A stretch of 64,000 nucleotides of DNA. It comes from Fulvia fulva. Its lineage: Eukaryota > Ascomycota > Dothideomycetes > Mycosphaerellales > Mycosphaerellaceae. This document shows, piece by piece, positions 31,901-41,878 of this stretch. Location of the stretch: positions 3,472,001 through 3,536,000 of the forward strand of contig NC_063016.1 of the NCBI RefSeq assembly GCF_020509005.1. The letters are read 5' to 3'. Within the stretch, counting starts at the first letter, position 1, and every line of letters starts with the position of its first letter. A model generated the notes under the pieces. The model worked only from the letters and a program-made list of their open reading frames with translations. It was not told where the DNA came from and searched no databases. A program made the position numbers and the translations under genes.

Positions 31901-34900
31901 GTCCGATCACAAGTACTGGTTCGAGTCCCGCGTGGCTAAGCAACATCGTCAGAAACCCTTTGCTCGACATGACTTGCTGGGTGTGCTAGACGACAATTCC
32001 AACAACACAGAGCCGACTTGGCGCAATACCATCAGCACGAACGACATTCCATGGCTTAAGGACCACAAGATGCAGTCCCTTTCTACCTTTCCTCTGGCGG
32101 GATATCTTTCCATCGCGGTCGAGGCGTCTTTCCAGTGTGCGCTCCTTCGCGGCATCTCCGAAGATCAAATCGGTGGCTTCAAGCTCCGTGACATCCAAGC
32201 GTCCAAGGCATTCATCCTAGATGACGGGGCTCATTACGAGACGCTCGTCACTCTGCGATCGTACGCCGAGGGAACTAAATCCTACTCCACTACCTGGGAT
32301 GAGTTCCGCATCTCGTCGTACGCGACTGGACGTGGCTGGCTAGAACATTGCCGTGGCCTCGTGTCGATCAAGAAGCCCGAAGTCTCCAACCCAGTATGGG
32401 ACAGCCAGCTTCGAGGCGCAGCCAAGCGTCGCAAGATCGTTCAGAACGCGTCTGAAGCCGATGATATTTCTCTAGACAGCTTCTATTCGGAGCTGGAGGA
32501 ACGCGGCGCTGGCTACCGCTCTACTTTCACGATGCAGCCTGGCAGTGGCCTGCAGATTGCTGGGAATTACTCCATGAGTACCATCACGATTCCTGACACC
32601 GCCTCCTGCATGCCTCACCAGTACGAGACCCCTTATGTCCTACCCACAGCGTTTCTGGATCTCTTCTTCCAGCTTACATTTCCCATTCTGGGTGCTGGAC
32701 GCGGCGTAATGCCCTCTCTCTTCATGCCCTCGTTCATCCGTGAGGTCGACATTAGTAACACCCTTTCAAGGGTAGCCGGTCAGCACGTCCAGGTTGTGGC
32801 TCATGGCAAGCCAGATCTTGCCAGCGCCGGTCCCGTTGACTTTGATATTGACGCCTGGCAGGGTGACGAACAGGAGCCTGTGGTCAAGTTTGCTGGCTTT
32901 AAGATGACTCCTGTGAAGAACGAGGACGTTGAGAGCGAAAAGGCCCGCAAACTTTGCTTCACTGTCAGGTGGGAGCCGCTGCGCGGCTGTCCGGCTACCA
33001 AGTCGAAGGAGAATGGTGTAGTTTACGAGAATGACCACGGGCAGGACATTAATGATGTCCGCCAGCAACCCAATGGCTATGGCCATACTAGTGGTACCAA
33101 TGGGCACAGCAACGGCGAACATGGTACCAACGGTCACGCAAACGGAACTGGTGAAGTCGAGAATGGCCTCGAAAACGGGACCACTGGGCATTTTGCTCCT
33201 GTCGACGCCGTCAAGAACATCCTCGAGGACGAAATCACACTGATTGCCGATTCCGAGCACTCAACCCCCATAGTGTCAGCCCTACTGAAGCTCATCGAGC
33301 TTCGTACCGGTAGGGTCGCCAGCATCGTGCCTCTGTCAAAGCTCGACGTCTCTTCGTCCACACGATACGTCTGCCTGGCTGAGCTGGATACTCCCCTTCT
33401 TTACGACATGACGGCCGAGACTTTTGAGAGAGTTCAGACCCTGCTACTCAACTCCAGATCCACGCTGTGGGTAACCCGCGGCGCTTACCGCTTCGCAGAG
33501 AATCCCAAGAACAGCATCTGCCAGGGGCTCCTTCGCACAGTTCGTTCTGAGGCTAACAAGGCGGCGGCATACCTCGACCTGGATCCCAACTCTCAGCTTG
33601 CACCATTCGAGAGCGCGGGGCTTATCCTCCAGGCTATCGCGGTGTCCGTTGCCACGCCCGAAGACGATTATCCCGTTCACTACGAGTTCGCCGAGGAATC
33701 AGGCGAGCTGTACGTACCTCGCGTGGTTGAGCAGGAAGATATGAATCTCACCGTCTTTCGCGGCACGCAATCTACCACTACATACCCGCAAGACTTCCAC
33801 CAGGATGGACGACGCCTGAAGGTCGTTGTTGGCACTCCTGGCGCTCTTGATTCTCTCTACTGGAAGGACGAGGTTGAGCGGTCGCTGGCCGAGGGCGAGA
33901 TTGAGATTATGGTTAAGTCGACTGGCATGAACTTCAAGGATGTGGTCATTGCCATGGGACAACTAGCCAGCTCTTACTTGGGGGTTGAATGCAGTGGAAT
34001 AGTCAGTCGTGTCGCGGCTGACGTGACCACTTTAAAGGTCGGCGATCGTGTCTGTGCTACGTCTCTGGGGGCGTATGGTACTTACACGCACTGCGCTGCC
34101 ACGAGCGCAGCCGTCATTCCTGAAGACATGACGTTCGAAACTGCGGCCTCTATCCCCGTTGTTTACTGCACGGCCTACTACGGCATTGTCGTTCTCGCTC
34201 GGACTGAGCCCGGTGACAAGATTCTCATCCACGCTGCCTCTGGTGGTGTTGGGCAGGCCGCCATTCAGCTGGCCCAGATGCTCGGTGCCGAGATCTTCGC
34301 CACAGTGGGCAGCCTTGACAAGAAGAAGCATATTATGGAGACATACAACATCCCGGAGAGCCACATCTTCTACAGCCGTGATACTTCATTTGGACCGGCT
34401 GTGCGGGAGGCCACCGGTGGCAAGGGGGTAGATGTCGTAATCAACTCCCTAGCCGGTGATCTGCTCCGCGAAACGTGGGAGTGTATCGCCCCATTCGGTC
34501 GCTTCATTGAGATTGGCAAGCGAGACATCACTTCCAACACGAGGCTGGAAATGTCCAAGTTTGAGTACAACTGCACCTTTAGCTCCGTCGATCTGACTCT
34601 TGTCGCTGCCGAACGCCCCAAGATCATGGCTCGCGTTCTGACTGCCGTCATGGACTTGTTGGCCAAGAAGAATGTAGCTCCTATTGGTCCTATTACCACG
34701 GTCGGTATCTCCGAGCTTGAGTCCGCTCTACGAATGCTGCAGAGTGGCAAGACCAGTGGGAAGGTGGTTGTAAGCCACCAGGTCAATGAGCAAGTGAAGG
34801 CAAGTAACATCTTGCCATTGCGCACTTACACAGAACGCCGACTAACAAGATCATAGGTCACGCATCCAGCTCCTCCAGCAAACCTCCTCAGAAGCGACGC

Positions 34901-36032
34901 AACCTACATCATCATCGGAGGAACCGGTGGCCTGGGTCGTTCGATGACTAAGAGACTGGTACAACGTGGAGCTCGTATTATTGTGCTGCTTTCCCGAAGC
35001 GGCAAGATGACAGACGAACTCGATGCTCTGAGCCAACAGAGTGCCACATTGGGAGCTTCCATTCTCGTCAAGCCGTGCGATGTAGGCGATCAGGCAAGCG
35101 TCTCGACGTTGATGGCCGAACTGGAAAAGAATCTACCTCCCATCAAAGGCGTCATTCACGCGGCCATGGTTCTCAAGGATGTACTCTTTGAGAAGATGAA
35201 GTTTGACGAGTATGAAAGCGTGGTCCGATCCAAGGTCGCTGGTGCTTGGAACTTCCACCACGCCCTCGAGAGCAGCAACCTCGATTTTTTCGTCGTCCTA
35301 TCATCCGTTGCTGGTATCGTGGGTAACAGAGGACAAGCTGCGTACGCCGCTGCAAACACATTTCTCGATGCCTTGACCCATTTCCGTCGACGCAAGGGCC
35401 TCGCTTCAACATCATTGGATCTAACCGCCGTTGAAGGCGTCGGCTACCTGGCCGAGAACTCTGCCCGTCAGTCTCAAGTTCTGAGAAGCCTATCTGGCAA
35501 TGCCATGGACGAGGCCGAGGTTCTAGCCCTGATCGAGTCTGCCATCAACGGCAAGGTCGGGACCATTTGCCAGGACCAGTGCATCACTGGCCTCAGCTTC
35601 GAGAACCCGTCTTCGCTGCCTTTCTACGCTTCCGATGGTCGATTCTCTCAACTCCGTACTGCTGCTTTGGCTGAGCTGGCTGACGCCAATTCCTCTGCGT
35701 CTTCGGCGACCCTTTCTATTGGACAACAATTGAGGCGTGCTGCCAGCTCAGACGAGGCAGTCGAGATTGCCACCATCGGTCTGCGAGATAAGCTCGGCGC
35801 TATCTTGATGCTACCTCAGGAAGTCATGGAGATGCAGAAAGCGACGACGTCCATCACCGCCTTCGGCTTAGACTCCCTCAACGCAATTGAGCTGCGGAAC
35901 TGGATCGACAAAGAGCTGCAGGCTCACTTGCAGGTGCTGGAGCTGTTGACCAGTGGTGGTCTGGCTGACTTGGCTGCCCTGGTGCTGAGGAAGACGAGAC
36001 TCCATGGACCGTGGTCCAAAGTTCAGGAGTAA
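28997..36032 (+). CDS. highly reducing type I polyketide synthase (KS-AT-DH-ER-KR-ACP, no methyltransferase)
   Basis: Five exons (28997-29291, 29362-29746, 29819-29997, 30064-34799, 34857-36032) sum to 6771 nt, 2256 aa. KS: Cys184 in DTACSSS, His320 in EAHGTGT, His360 in KTNVGH. AT: Ser632 in GHSSGE. DH: His954 in LKDHKMQSLSTFP (HxxxSxxxxP in place of the common HxxxGxxxxP) and Asp1152 in FLDLFFQ. A non-catalytic stretch follows, with an Asn/Gly/His-rich linker near 33050-33180 and no SAM-binding GxGxG. ER: HAASGGVGQAAIQLAQ near residue 1676. KR: GGTGGLGRS near 1886 and Tyr2028 in QAAYAAAN. ACP: Ser2205 in FGLDSLNAIE. No thioesterase or condensation domain, so release must be in trans. Expected product: an unmethylated chain with some or full reduction. 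The last intron (34800-34856) has a GC donor, AAG|GCAAGT, and an ACTAAC branch. Acyltransferase 1 is divergent and acyltransferase 2 follows in tandem. Confidence 0.93.
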
Positions 36033-36239
36033 ACATAGGGGCGTCTCCGTTTCGTTTACTGCTTTTGAACGGGCCTTGCGTCGACGGTCCAGACGAGGGA
36101 CAATGTCATCAGCGCATCTCGGCACTTCGGACGTCTCAAATGCTGTCCCTCAGTATGGGACTCGACTGGTATCGAAAACACCCGAGAATGGTGTAGGTTG
36201 TTGTTGAATCCCTTTCCGCCTGATGCTAATTAAGTAACA

Positions 36240-36496
36240 TTAACTATACTCCTTCAAAGCCTGGGCTACTTTCGCCCAAGCCTCACGGGGGAGCGCCGCG
36301 GTAACCCAGAGGTTATCACTGTAGTCTTCGCCAAGCAGGTATATGCAATCAGGACCGCAACCCAAGCGGTTACTCATGATATGACAGTAGTAGCAGTAGG
36401 GGCATCGGGTACACGTTATCGTGGCCGATCTCTTGCAACACGGGCAACCGCCGGCGCTGAGCGAAAAGACTGAAGAATATGTCCATGTTCCAGTCG
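36240..36496 (-). other. cysteine-rich reading frame ending in an acyltransferase-like tail
   Basis: On the minus strand, downstream of an AG acceptor at 36497-36498, an open frame carries CPCC, CTRC, CPYC and YYCH within about 20 residues and then LGCGPDCIYLLGEDYSDN, LWVTAALPREAWAKVAQAL and a TAA stop at 36240-36242. The tail matches the pattern LGxDxxxN...LxxxxW seen at the C-terminus of acyltransferase 1 (LGKDHGQN...KLRPKVW). It may be a third, mostly deleted acyltransferase or a small zinc-finger (MYND-like) gene. No upstream exon or start is resolved. Confidence 0.3.
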
Positions 36497-36872
36497 CTAC
36501 AGTTTCTTACCAGCAATGTTGGCATCGCAATAATAAGACAAGAATGATGTGGTCTTGCGGCTAGACATGCTTTTGCCGTTTTCGGAAGAGGTGGTGCAGG
36601 TGGAGCCTCCGCTTGCCGAAGAACCCCGGCTAATCTCCCTAAGCTAATGAGACAAGCTCTGAAGTCTAGCCACTCATGGCACAGAGCGCTCCGCGATGTA
36701 CAAGGGTACCGGCAAAATAAGCGAGAGCGCAGCTTTAAGCGAAAAGCACATGCAGGTGCCCTCGGTGGTATAGATGAGGAAAACATAAGAACCATCATCT
36801 TGGGGGCGACCTTATGGTCGACCTGCGTGTAACGAGCACCATTTGCACAATCACTCCATTGACTGAGCAAAC

Positions 36873-38170
36873 ATGGATATCTACCCTGCTCACGTTCTGG
36901 ACAATGCCCAAAATTATCGCAAGATACTCATGTCGTACATGTTTCGATTCAACGACATCCCAGACGGCCAACAGCTAGTAGACTCACTTTTAGCATTGCT
37001 CAAAATTGGCGACTGGCGGAAGCTCAGCGGACGCTTCCGACTCAATGCAAGACGTCTCAGTACGCCTTTTCACGCATTGCACAGCTAACGCTATCGCGTC
37101 AGGAAAACGGCAAGCTTGAGATTCACGTCCCACGACACTTTACATCCGAAGCGCCAGCCATTACCTACTCGCACCAAGTATTTGCCGCGAGTGTCGACAC
37201 ACATGCTCTGGGGAAGTGGCTACCTCCGCCGGGACATCACAGTGGAGTGCGGCAATGCTCCGGCCTGCGAGACTTTGTCGACATTCGGCTGCGCAACTGG
37301 TCACTGGTTCTAAACAACAGAACAGGGGATGTGCTTCCATTGGTTGGAGCCCGAGATGATACCCTCGAGGAGTTGCTCGTGCGAGATACTGGGCAGGCTG
37401 AAGAGTCAGTTCTCGACAAGTTGAGCATTGGATTACTGGGGTCTATTGTGTTGCTGATTCGTGCGATCTGGATGACATTGCGGGATCCAGGCTATGAGCG
37501 GCGAGTTGTTATCCTGCCCCAAGACGAGGTGAGTCGGCTCTGTGTCCAAGCACGCAGCGATCTTAAAATGCAAGGCGGAAAAGAGCTCTTCATCAGCGAA
37601 GCCGACGTTCTCGCTGCATGGGCAGCGCGGATGGTAGCAGCCTCACAGCCCAGGCCACGCCCCGTCACCATCGCCAGCGTTATTAACCTCCGATTCACGC
37701 TTGATACCTTGCGGGAAACAAGCGGCGAATACATCCATAATCTGCTACAGTTAGCTTATGTTCCCATTGCACCGGGCCACACCACTGCGCCTTTGGGAAT
37801 CACAGCCCTCGCCCACCGGCAGCAGGTCACGGAGCAATGCACAAAATCGCAGACGCTCGCCTATATTCGCATGCAACGGGACCACACCAAAGCCACAGGC
37901 GACCTCAAGCTCATGTTTGGCAGCCCAAGAGCTGCATTTCTAAAGGTCAATAACCTCATCAGACTTGACTTTTTCCACAACATCGACTTCTCTTCCGCCG
38001 TAATCCCGAGTGACGACCCGGGTATAGGGGTGGGAACACGCCAGAATCCAGCGGGTACGATTGTCGATTATTTCACGCTGTCTCTCAACCAAGCAACCAT
38101 CTTTACAAGTGATCCCTGTGTCCTCGGCAAGGACCATTGCGGCAGGATCCAGATGCTGGGAACATTTTAA
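36873..38170 (+). CDS. acyltransferase 2 (paralogue of acyltransferase 1, lacks HxxxD)
   Basis: Exon 1 (36873-37046) and exon 2 (37103-38170) are joined by a 56-nt intron with a GC donor (AAT|GCAAGA), a GCTAACG branch and a GTCAG acceptor. Total 413 aa, about 60 shorter than acyltransferase 1. The N-terminus is clearly paralogous: FRFNDI with DWRKLSGRFRLN, then NGKLEIHVPRHFT. Later parts are shared too (LFISEADVLAAWAARMVA, SQTLAYIRMQRD, LKLMFGSPRAAFLKVNNL, and LGKDHCGRIQM near the end). The region that holds the catalytic motif in acyltransferase 1 is missing: after HALGKWLPPPG the sequence jumps to DIRLRNWSLVL. I find no HxxxD anywhere in the protein. It may be a dead enzyme, a partner of acyltransferase 1, or a recent deletion allele. 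It follows the PKS in tandem and converges on the hydrolase. Confidence 0.8.
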
Positions 38171-38361
38171 TGCAAGACGTGGGAGTTTATTTGCCAACAA
38201 TTGAAAAGCGAGATAGTATGACTTCACGCGCAAGGAAGGTTTTGGTGATACATCTCGATTTCAGAGACAGAAGCGTATCCAAGGTAGCTGTTTAGGACAC
38301 CAATGACTAGACAGAATCATGTAATTGGAACACATGACCTAAGGACTGCTGCATCTACAGC

Positions 38362-39332
38362 TCAAACCGCCGCCTCCCGCCGTGCAAATGTCTGCTCTAC
38401 AGCCGCCGACAGCTCCTTGATGGTGATGGCGTCGCGCGGCATTGTGTGGCCCTTGCCGTGGTCAAACAAAATGGCCGTATCCTCGTTGCACATACTATAC
38501 AGCGCCATGGCGCCGCCAATGTACGGGTCCTTGCAGCCGACTATGTGACAGGTAGGAACATCAATGATGTCCTCACACTCGTCGGCCAGGAGGCACTGCA
38601 CCTTGTCGCCCTTGAGAGCGACGGGTGGCCATCCGGCGAAGAATACGGCGTACTAAGGTTTGGCTGTCAGCGTACTTGTTGGAGATAGTTCTTCTCAGGG
38701 TAGACGTGCCTTGATGCGACGAGGTCGACCCTCCTCTTCGAATCGGCGACGTTCCTCAAGAATGAGCGTGGCAGCCGCCGTGGCTCCTTCGGAATAGCCA
38801 AGGATTCCCTACACCCAATATTCACCGTCAGCAGCCGCTGTGTCTCGTATCAAAAACAGGATCGAGGCCAATCATGTACTTCAATCTCGTGATCCTCGTC
38901 TAACATCTCACATAGCCTGTCCATCGTCGACTTGACAGCCGGACCGCTAAAGACATCCTTATCGCCAATCAGGTTACGCATCGTGTCCTCTGCGCTCATG
39001 CCCTCGGGTACATGGCGGATCTTCACGAGCATGTCGTCAAGGCCCTCGATGCCGTCAAAGTTGATGAAGCGGAACAGGGGAGGGGCGCCAAAGTAGGCCT
39101 CGAAGCCCTTGGGCGGCGTGGCCACGTGGCCGCCGTCGATGCACTTGAAGTCCACGTTGCCGGGGTTTTCTATGCTGTCGATAAAGGGGCCCAACTGCAC
39201 CCTGAAGTTCTGCAAAGAGTTATGAGCTCAGAGTTGGCGAGGGAGAGGTTGCGTGTGCATATGCACGTCATCGAGCCAGATCCGACTTACTGCAGCGCTG
39301 CCGTACGCGCCGTGGAGACACAACGTCTTCAT
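38362..39332 (-). CDS. FSH1-family serine hydrolase, probable trans-acting thioesterase (LovG-like)
   Basis: Four exons on the minus strand (39291-39332, 38880-39209, 38710-38808, 38362-38652) give 253 aa in one frame, the usual FSH1 size. N-terminus: MKTLCLHGAYGSAANF. The middle has the family-type FINFDGIEGLDD loop. Nucleophile in LGYSEGATAAA (GxSxG), acid in GCKDPYIG, histidine in HGKGHTMPRD. FSH1 hydrolases in reducing-PKS clusters, such as LovG of lovastatin biosynthesis, release the chain from the ACP. The PKS here has no thioesterase, so the same job is the natural inference. Introns are 39210-39290 and 38809-38879 (GT-AG) and 38653-38709, whose donor reads AAG|GCACGT, a third GC-AG candidate. 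The start is fixed by the short first exon ending SAA and a GTAAGT donor. Confidence 0.85.
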
Positions 39333-40392
39333 GGCTGGTGTGAATGGTGTAAGAGAAATATGCTAAGTCGAAGACGCCGAACGGAAGCAGGAGACTGACT
39401 TCGAATGCACCTCTATCGCCCCAATCGGTAGGCACAGATTGTTGAGTGAGGTGCGGTAGCACAGAGTTATGCTTTTCATGGCACATCGGTTGTTGGCTGC
39501 GATCAAGATCTGCCAAATGTTATCCTATTTGGTGCGTCCGCGCTACCCACAAACGGATTGGTCGTGCTATCTGATACGGTTGCGCACTCGGTAGTGCGTT
39601 GGCGTCGCGAACTCCCCATCGAGCTCGGTTGAGTCTGCTTCAGGTCGATGCAGAAGCAGTATCTTGAGGCTCGAGTCGTTCCATGCCGTTGGAGCAGGTC
39701 TTTGATTTGGCGCGGTTGTCTATCGCGCATCTCGCAGCATTCGAGTTGTTTTATTCGCACGACTGCTCAGCTCGTGCTGTCATGAGCAGCATAGCAGGCC
39801 GAGCGTCCTGCATCGTGATTGTGCGCAGTACATCGATTGAAGGATCAAGATGAAAGATGCTTTTTGGCCGGCTCTATGGAAAAGGGTAGGCGACGGGACG
39901 ATCCTTCGAAAACGTTGGAAGATCTTGGTGGTGGGGATATCCAAGGCTTTTTCGCACATGCCGGTCTTGCCAAAAGATTACGTGACAATGGTTGTCAAGC
40001 AACACACGCATCTCACACATACCAGCCGCTCGACCACTCATTCGCGGCCTGCACGACTCTGCAGCTCTCCATGCAGCCAGGGCGTGCCAAGCGTCGCCCT
40101 ACAGGCTACCGCCAACTCCGAGCTCGTCCATGAACACGACCAACAACGTCCGCCTCATTCGGTTGCGAGAAGCGATGCGTGCATGTGCGCTTGTAACGCG
40201 GTGGAAGTGCATATCTTCACATATCGATGGGCCTCGCTGCTTCGACAGGCACAGGACGAAGTCAGTCCAAGCTCTTACCGGAAGGTCAAGCTTCGTGCTC
40301 GACCTCTCAAGCCGTGGTGCATGGTGTCGGCGTGTCGACTGCTGCTGCCACTTCGGTTGCTGGAAGACGTCGTCAGCAAGGGTCAGCTGCAT
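39333..40392. other. right flank of the cluster, no gene recognised
   Basis: Promoter of the FSH1 hydrolase and further sequence. Overlapping plus-strand ORFs at 39819-40759 have no recognisable domain. Confidence 0.45.
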
Positions 40393-40746
40393 TCAGTCCT
40401 TTATCGAACTTTTCACACCTGCGCTGTCTTCGTGTCCGTTCGGTGTTTCCACCATGGACTGCTGCTCGCTTGCTGTCTTCATGTCTGGCTTGCGTCTTCT
40501 CTGTGTTACATCAGCTGAGATGGCCGATGCTCCCAGGGTCTTACACACCTCTTCGTTGCTTATGTGCAAGCCGACCACATCAATAGGCGTTCCTGTATCC
40601 ATCCACACTTCGGCATCACCAACAAGGGCCATTGTCAGCATGATGAGACATGCGGCAGGGATGAGCCACATATTGGAGTATGTGATCTGGCCGTCAACGT
40701 CAACACCATGGCCCGAGGGCTCTCCTTCGCTGGTCGAAGATGACAT
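40393..40746 (-). CDS. hypothetical single-pass membrane protein
   Basis: An ORF of 117 aa. The N-terminus is Ser/Gly/acidic (SSSTSEGEPSGHG), followed by one hydrophobic helix (MWLIPAACLIMLTMALV) and a hydrophilic, charged C-terminal half. No family is recognised. It may be an exon of a larger gene with 40822-41068, but I could not find a splice that keeps both frames. Confidence 0.35.
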   Translation of the reverse strand: MSSSTSEGEPSGHGVDVDGQITYSNMWLIPAACLIMLTMALVGDAEVWMDTGTPIDVVGLHISNEEVCKTLGASAISADVTQRRRKPDMKTASEQQSMVETPNGHEDSAGVKSSIKD

Positions 40747-40821
40747 GCTGTGTTGTTGACGGCATGTGCATCCCGCGTGATGCTCTTACGAAGGCTTGGT
40801 CGCGGCAGTCCTACGCTCCTT

Positions 40822-41068
40822 TCAGCAGCCATGCCCGAGGAAGTGGCGATGTTCTTGCTGTGTCCAATCTAATGGAGCCAGTGGCAAGTGTCGTACTTCC
40901 CTGCACGCAGCCTCTGCTGATGCTTGCAAGACATCTTCAGTATCGTCGTCGCCAAAGGGCGCGGTCCACGTCGATCTGTGGCATCGTCCAGTGCTCTACA
41001 ACGTCAAGCTGGCGACAGGTAATCCGGTCTTGGTCAAACTCTGGCATCTTTAGATTTGTGCTAGCCAT
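40822..41068 (-). CDS. hypothetical 60-aa protein, two exons
   Basis: ATG at 41068 gives ASTNLKMPE. A 64-nt intron (40976-41039, weak GTTTGA donor, TTGAC branch, CACAG acceptor) leads to STWTAPFGDDDTEDVLQ and an ordered-looking end (CREVRHLPLAPLDWTQQ) with a TGA at 40822-40824. Composition is protein-like, but the gene is small, unrecognised and rests on one weak donor. Confidence 0.28.
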
Positions 41069-41878
41069 AAGAATGTGGCATGTGTCAAATGTCTGGACGG
41101 GACTGCATATCGAGGTGTCGTGAGCTATGAACGTCTGCGCTGCTGGCTGGTCGATTGTCCATGTGGCTGAGTGACGTTTGATGCTCGGGGTGTTGTCCAC
41201 GCGTCCGATCGACTGGCAGCCGTTGTACACCTCAATCCTGTCATCTTTGGGCGGGAGTGACGAGCCATGTCGACGGAGGTCAGAGGTCGCGACAGACGGT
41301 ATGCTAATGGATGTCACAAAGTTTGCATTCAACCTGAAACGCACCCATGGAGTCCAGGAAGAGGCATACTGTAGCGAAGACGCGTGGAGGCTTCACCATG
41401 AAAGGAGCTTTTGAGATGCTCCCGAGCAGCTGATGGTCAAGCGGCGTGAGTGGCTGCAAAGAGTGGTAGGCTAGCGGTTGTGTGTTGGTCGACGCAAGCT
41501 GCCGAGGCTAGTAGGAAGATCGGAGAGCGTAGCTTCGAAATGTGAGTGATCACTCTGACGGTGGACTTTACCATTCAACGATGACAGCGGTACGTCGCGC
41601 ATGCTCTTTGTTGATCATGATTGATGACGTGGAGTGAACATTCACCAAGGATTCACGTCGAACTCATGGTTACTCATCTCAGAGGCATGTGGCCGGAGCG
41701 CTAGCACGGCAGTGCACGGCTAGCTCAGCCTACAGTAAGTAGCGGCAAAGAGTGCCGGCTGTGCTGAACTGGAACTTTGTGGCAGAATCGTGATGAGATC
41801 ATCAATTTTGACCACGACATTGAAGCACATGCAGTGGCAGCGATCCTGGCATTGCCAGTCCATCGAACACCATCCACA
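41069..41878. other. intergenic, no gene recognised
   Basis: Divergent flanks of the small minus-strand hypothetical and CBP3. Nothing else is seen. Confidence 0.4.

Noticed and set aside
36370..36870. 166-aa minus-strand ORF upstream of acyltransferase 2
   Set aside because: No coherent domain. It overlaps the Cys-rich frame in another frame and the promoter of acyltransferase 2.
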